Source: Acidimicrobiia bacterium (lineage in GTDB: Bacteria > Actinomycetota > Acidimicrobiia > UBA5794 > JAOTWH01). From it: DNA of 10,451 nucleotides. The position numbers and the translations under genes were made by a program. Location of the stretch: positions 1-10,451 of the forward strand of contig JAOTWH010000069.1 in NCBI GenBank assembly GCA_029863035.1, in the 5' to 3' direction. The notes beneath the pieces were generated by a model, which was given only the letters and a program-made list of their open reading frames with translations, was not told the DNA's origin and searched no databases. Positions 6,908 to 10,451 of the stretch are shown here, in pieces. Positions within the stretch are counted from its first letter, which is position 1. The number at the start of each line of letters is the position of its first letter.

Positions 6908-7456
6908 GTGGAATCGATGCGGTCTGACCCTGCCACCTCTCCAGAGAAAATCGTGCGTGAGTTCATCGCGACCGTCAACTCCCATGACGTTGAGGCGGTC
7001 GGCGCGATGGTGGCCGAGGATGCCTCCGTCGCCTTCGCCGGCTTCACCCCCTTCGAGGGCCGCGACCGCATCGGTGATTACTTCGCGTTCTTCGCCGGGT
7101 TCCATGCGCGGTGGGATTACACCTCCACCGAATCGCGGGACAACGTGGTGTCGGGCACCATGGCCGCGCATGACGAGTGGTCAGAAGCGGCCGGCATCTC
7201 GCCTCTGGTCTACGCCAAGTTCGAATTAACGGTACGAGACGGGCTGATCGCACGAATCGACACGGAGTTCACCAAGGAATCGAATCAAGCCTTAAGCGAG
7301 CTACTCGAGAGATTCACCCCCTGGGCTGCCGCGAAACATCCTGAGTTGTATGACGAAGAGGGCGATTACATCTATGACGAGAGCACGGGTTCTGGGATGG
7401 TCGCAGCCATTAGAGATTGGGTGGCCAGCGACTCCATGGAGGACGCCGACGGCTAG
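6908..7456 (+). CDS. SnoaL-like / nuclear transport factor 2 family protein
   Basis: A 182-residue protein with a GTG start. Residues about 10-125 fit the NTF2-like cone fold of SnoaL-type proteins: helix EKIVREFIATVNSHDVEAV, the AEDASVAFAG turn, FEGRDRIGDYFAFFAGF, then strands ending in KFELTVRDGLIARIDTEF. Members include polyketide cyclases, ketosteroid-isomerase-like enzymes, limonene-epoxide-hydrolase-like enzymes and non-enzymatic ligand-binding proteins, so the function stays open. After the domain there is an extra tail of about 50 residues, acidic and ending SMEDADG, which is longer than in many single-domain members. It lies 47 bp after the LLM oxidoreductase and may act on the same pathway. 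Its stop codon shares the CTAG palindrome with the stop of the convergent LacI gene, giving a 4-bp overlap. Confidence 0.75.
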   Translation: MESMRSDPATSPEKIVREFIATVNSHDVEAVGAMVAEDASVAFAGFTPFEGRDRIGDYFAFFAGFHARWDYTSTESRDNVVSGTMAAHDEWSEAAGISPLVYAKFELTVRDGLIARIDTEFTKESNQALSELLERFTPWAAAKHPELYDEEGDYIYDESTGSGMVAAIRDWVASDSMEDADG

Positions 7457-8454
7457 CCGAGTCGGGTCGTCGAGTTCCGCACCACCAGCTTCAGATCTAA
7501 TCGACGGCCCAGGCGCGGCGCTTCGGCGCCGTTGAAGGTATCCATTAGCAGCCGTGCCGCAGCTCGACCGGACTCGGCCAGCGGCTGGTGAACGGTGGTG
7601 AGCCCGACGGCGTCGGAGAACTTGATGTCGTCGAAGCCAACCACAGATAGATCGTCGGGCACGCGCAGATCGAGTTCGCGAGCAACCAGAAGAGCTCCGT
7701 AGGCCAAGCTGTCGGATGCGGCGAAGATCGCGGTGGGGGGATCATCGAGAGCAAGAAGCTCTCGAGTTGCCTTGGCCGCATCCTTCTCGCTGTACTCGTC
7801 TAATGGCTTGATCAGGGCGGCGTCCACCCCCAGCCCTGCGTTGGTCATCGCACTCTCGTAACCCTTCTGTCTCACCAAACCAGCCCGACTCAGTGGGTCA
7901 TCGCCCTCCGCCTCGCTGATCATGGCGATACGCCGATGGCCAAGTTCGATGAGGTGCTCGGCGGCCATCCGGCCGCCTTCCTCGTTGTCTATGAAGAAGT
8001 GGTCGATTCCCGCGGCCGGGTAGTCGATCACTACCACCGGAACCGACAGAGATTCGAAGCGAATCAATTCATCGGGCTCGAGTCCCATGGAAAAAAGCAG
8101 CAAACCTCGGGCCGGTGGATCCATGAACTTCTTGAGATATTCGCGACCTTCCTTGTCGGTATCCACGGCAGCCAGCACCAGGTCGTTCTCCGAACGACCG
8201 AGAACCTCGATCACGCCTCCCAATCTCTCTGCGACGGAAGGGGCACCAAAGAAAGGCACGATGAGCCCGATACTGGCATTGCGACCCGATGAAAGAGCCC
8301 TGGCCACGGCGCTTGGGCGATAGCCCAGCTGACCGATCACGACCTGCACCTTGGCTCGGGTGGCATCGGAGACGTGCGGCGAGTCGTTCAGAACCCGTGA
8401 AACGGTTCCAACGCCCACCCCCGCCTTCGTTGCCACATCCAGGATGGTTGCCAT
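7453..8454 (-). CDS. LacI family transcriptional regulator
   Basis: A 333-residue DNA-binding repressor or activator of the LacI/GalR family. The N-terminal helix-turn-helix is canonical (ILDVATKAGVGVGTVSRVLN, residues 4-23), followed by the hinge GYRPSAVARALSSGR (44-58) with Leu54 in the position that inserts into the operator minor groove. A periplasmic-binding-protein-like effector domain follows: VVVIDYP, FIDNEEGG, HLIELGHRRIAMIS, IFAASDSLAYGALL and LSVVGFDDI. The usual effectors are sugars or nucleosides; none can be named here. The ATG at 8452-8454 has only a weak GGGG 5 nt upstream. It is divergent from a glycosyltransferase, with two palindromes in the shared gap, and convergent with the SnoaL-like gene. 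Autoregulation and control of a neighbour are plausible inferences. Confidence 0.94.
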   Translation of the reverse strand: MATILDVATKAGVGVGTVSRVLNDSPHVSDATRAKVQVVIGQLGYRPSAVARALSSGRNASIGLIVPFFGAPSVAERLGGVIEVLGRSENDLVLAAVDTDKEGREYLKKFMDPPARGLLLFSMGLEPDELIRFESLSVPVVVIDYPAAGIDHFFIDNEEGGRMAAEHLIELGHRRIAMISEAEGDDPLSRAGLVRQKGYESAMTNAGLGVDAALIKPLDEYSEKDAAKATRELLALDDPPTAIFAASDSLAYGALLVARELDLRVPDDLSVVGFDDIKFSDAVGLTTVHQPLAESGRAAARLLMDTFNGAEAPRLGRRLDLKLVVRNSTTRLG

Positions 8455-8594
8455 CGTTACCCCAATAGGTGCCGGCCACAGAACAGTGATTCGAGCAGCT
8501 GCTTGCCGCGAGCCCAGACCTTAGCTGGCAGGACAAGGAAGGGCCGACCGGCGCGCCGGGTATCGTCCCAGCCCATGGACCCCACCTCCGTTCT
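8455..8594. promoter_or_regulatory. Divergent lacI-type regulator / glycosyltransferase region with two palindromes
   Basis: The 140-bp divergent spacer contains a perfect 10-bp palindrome, AGCAGCTGCT (8494-8503), and a perfect 12-bp palindrome, CCGGCGCGCCGG (8548-8559). Either could be an operator for the adjacent LacI-family protein. Neither has the central CG step common in LacI-family operators, so this is tentative. A TATCGT at 8561-8566 could serve as a -10 element for the + strand gene, but no clear -35 is visible. Confidence 0.35.
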
Positions 8595-9767
8595 ATGTTG
8601 AACCGCCTGAAACGATGGGCGTCGAGGTTGCCCGGCCCGGTTCGGCGGACGATCAACTCGATCAAGGGAGTTGGGTGGCTGCGGCAGCGCCTCAGCGGAC
8701 GTCCCCGCGGGCACCGGCCAAAGAAGGGCCAATTGCGACCGGTCGTGTACCTACCTACCTGGTCACACTGGGACTCGATGCGGCAACGGCCGCAGTACCT
8801 GCTGGCCGCTTTCGCCGATCTGGGCCACGAGGTCTATTTCGTGGACCATCACGAGAAGCAGCCGCGGGTTGTGGACGGCGTTCAGATCGTGCCAGACCTC
8901 GCCCTAGTTCCCCCAAGCGACGTGATCCTCTACATCCACTTCGCTCCCCTGCACGAGTTGGTGGACCGGTTCGAGCGCCCGGCGGTCATATACGACATCC
9001 TCGATGACCTCACCATCTACGAGGCAGATGAGCTCCACCTCCCAAGGCAGCGCCGGGTGGCTGCTCACCACGGCCAAATGCTGGAAGCGTCGGACCTGGT
9101 CATGGCTTCGTCGCCGTTGTTGGTGACGACCCACCACGAAGAGGCTCCGGAAATCATGTTGGTGGAGAACGGAGTCGACGCCTCGATGTTCTCGACGCCA
9201 CAGCCGAGACCGAGCGATCTCCCTGCGCCTGACCCCGACCGTCCCTTGGTCGGTTACGTGGGGGCCATCTCCTACTGGTTCGACTTCGACCTGCTCACGG
9301 CGGTGTCGGAGGCGCTTCCGCAGTGGGTGTTCGTGCTGGTGGGGCCGGTGGACCCCAGAGCCGAGAACGAGGCACGACTTCTCAACGCCCTACCCAACGT
9401 CACCTTGGTTGGGGAAAGACCAAGCGACTCGATTCCTGGCTACAGCCAAGCCTTCGATGTCGGGACCATCTGGTTTCGCATTGATGATATGACCTCGGCG
9501 GTGAGCCCACTGAAGATGTATGAGTACCTCGCGGCCGGAACCCCCTGCGTCTCGACACCTCTTCCGGTGGCGGTGGCGTCGCCAACCACGCGCACCGGTG
9601 ACGACCCAGCCCAGTTCGTCGAAGCGTTGTTGCTGGCAAGAACCGAGAGGGGGACGGCCGCCTTCAACGCCTCTGCTGCTGCCGAGGTCGCGACTGCAAC
9701 CTGGGTCAACCGCCTGCAGCCGGCGTTGGAGCGCCTCGAGGAGCTGGGCCTGACCCGCGTCAACTAG
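8595..9767 (+). CDS. Glycosyltransferase (GT-B fold, TuaH-like)
   Basis: A 390-residue cytoplasmic or membrane-associated glycosyltransferase, probably transferring a sugar from a nucleotide sugar during surface polysaccharide or glycoconjugate synthesis. Residues 1-48 are very basic and carry no clear hydrophobic segment. The N-terminal Rossmann half begins VVYLPTWSHWDSMRQRPQYLL (50-70) and includes FADLGHEVYFVDHH and IYDILDDLTIYEADE. The hinge is marked by LVENGVD (189-195), and the donor-binding half by VGYVGAISYWFD (219-230). It ends with SPLKMYEYLAAGTPCVST (304-321), the segment that contacts the nucleotide sugar in GT4-type enzymes. These resemble TuaH/WsaE-like proteins. No Shine-Dalgarno site is seen before ATG 8595, and no in-frame ATG/GTG/TTG was found back to about 8520, so translation may be weak or leaderless. 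Donor and acceptor are unknown. Its stop is 6 bp from that of the facing gene. Confidence 0.82.
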   Translation: MLNRLKRWASRLPGPVRRTINSIKGVGWLRQRLSGRPRGHRPKKGQLRPVVYLPTWSHWDSMRQRPQYLLAAFADLGHEVYFVDHHEKQPRVVDGVQIVPDLALVPPSDVILYIHFAPLHELVDRFERPAVIYDILDDLTIYEADELHLPRQRRVAAHHGQMLEASDLVMASSPLLVTTHHEEAPEIMLVENGVDASMFSTPQPRPSDLPAPDPDRPLVGYVGAISYWFDFDLLTAVSEALPQWVFVLVGPVDPRAENEARLLNALPNVTLVGERPSDSIPGYSQAFDVGTIWFRIDDMTSAVSPLKMYEYLAAGTPCVSTPLPVAVASPTTRTGDDPAQFVEALLLARTERGTAAFNASAAAEVATATWVNRLQPALERLEELGLTRVN

Positions 9768-9773
9768 CCCGAG

Positions 9774-10451
9774 TCAATTCGCAAAGGCTCGGCTCAGCGC
9801 TTCTGCCTTACGGGCTGCCACCGAGGCAGGCGCGTGATGTTGCGCCACGTACCCTTTGCCCGCCGCACCCAGACGCGATCGCACCTCAGGGCGACCGGCC
9901 AGGTCGACCAGAGCCTCGGCGAAATCGTGCGGCTGGTCGGCAACGATGACATCGACACCGCTCGTCACTTCGAGTCCCTCACACCCCTTGGAAGTCGAAA
10001 CCACGGGCAGGCCTGCCGCCATAGCTTCCACGATCTTGACCCTGACGCCGCTGCCGGTCTGTAGCGGAGCGACCAGAACGTCCGCCAGATCTCTCCACAC
10101 ATCGACATCGTCCTGGTATCCGTGGAAAGTGATGCGGGCGTCGGAGCTACCCAGCTCTGTTGGCGGGCTGCCGCCCACTATGTGGAACTCGGCATTGGGC
10201 AATCGAGGGGACATCAGTGGCCACACCTCATCGATGAACCACCGGATCGCTTCGGCATTGGGGGGCCAGTCGAAGCCGCCCAGCCACAACATCTTGAACT
10301 GGTCGGCGTTGAACTCCTTATCACCTTCTCGTGGCGCCATCGGAAGCGGAACCACCACCTTGGGGCACTGCTCATCGACCCTGGCAGCGTCGGCCGAAGA
10401 GATGAACAGCTTGGCCTCGAAGCCCAACTTGTTTGCGAGCTCGATCTTGCT
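9774..10451 (-). CDS. Glycosyltransferase family 4 protein, C-terminal part (5' end outside window)
   Basis: The C-terminal 225 residues of a GT-B glycosyltransferase; the frame remains open to the right edge, so the start lies outside the window and TTG at 10425-10427 is internal. Visible features are MLWLGGFDWPPNAEAIRWF (54-72), a pattern typical of GT4 proteins with the acceptor domain just before it, then HIVGGSPP (90-97), ITFHGYQDDV and VLVAPLQTGSGVRVKIVEAM (125-144). GLPVVSTSKGCEGL (147-160) completes the EX7E donor-sugar region. A helical tail ends at residue 225. A role in exopolysaccharide, lipopolysaccharide-like or cell-wall glycan assembly is inferred from the family; donor and acceptor are unknown. 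It faces the other glycosyltransferase across 6 bp, with no visible terminator, and the two are not close copies of each other. Confidence 0.88.
   Translation of the reverse strand, partial: SKIELANKLGFEAKLFISSADAARVDEQCPKVVVPLPMAPREGDKEFNADQFKMLWLGGFDWPPNAEAIRWFIDEVWPLMSPRLPNAEFHIVGGSPPTELGSSDARITFHGYQDDVDVWRDLADVLVAPLQTGSGVRVKIVEAMAAGLPVVSTSKGCEGLEVTSGVDVIVADQPHDFAEALVDLAGRPEVRSRLGAAGKGYVAQHHAPASVAARKAEALSRAFAN

Overview
The window looks like a chromosomal stretch of a high-GC bacterium that uses cofactor F420, most likely an actinobacterium (an Acidimicrobiia-like lineage would fit) or possibly a Chloroflexota member. This rests on the strong G/C third-position bias, a luciferase-like F420-type oxidoreductase and GTG/TTG-rich start usage. 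It is an inference, because no rRNA or other phylogenetic marker is present. I see no tRNA, rRNA, CRISPR array, insertion sequence or phage gene.

Layout, left to right. (1) The C-terminal two thirds of an MFS transporter (+, cut by the window edge) runs convergently into a metal-dependent amidohydrolase of the ACMSD type (-); their ends overlap by 10 bp. (2) A divergent intergenic region of about 190 bp leads to a four-gene + strand run: a molybdenum hydroxylase large subunit (xanthine dehydrogenase / CoxL form II type), ATP-type PEP carboxykinase (pckA), a compact F420-type LLM oxidoreductase and a SnoaL/NTF2-like protein. (3) The SnoaL-like gene ends inside the stop codon of a convergent LacI-family regulator (-, 4-bp overlap). 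(4) After a 140-bp divergent gap with two palindromes comes a glycosyltransferase (+), which converges (6-bp gap) on a second glycosyltransferase (-) cut by the right edge.

How the genes may work together: transporter, amidohydrolase/decarboxylase, molybdenum hydroxylase, F420 oxidoreductase, SnoaL-like protein and LacI regulator together resemble an uptake-and-catabolism neighbourhood for a cyclic or aromatic (possibly N-heterocyclic) compound. pckA would be a link from C4 acids to PEP. Only the gene families are seen in the sequence; the shared pathway and the substrate are inference. The two glycosyltransferases belong to a separate cell-surface polysaccharide or glycoconjugate region that starts at about 8595.

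The main oddity is the 5' end of the molybdenum hydroxylase gene. Recognisable family sequence extends upstream of the first ordinary start codon (TTG 2138), and no ATG, GTG or TTG lies in frame between an in-frame TAG (2003-2005) and that point. A CTG at 2033 behind a GGGAG is the best candidate start; a nonsense mutation in a longer ORF opening at ATG 1928 is the alternative. I found no convincing wholly new system. Most of the window consists of recognisable families in an uncommon combination.
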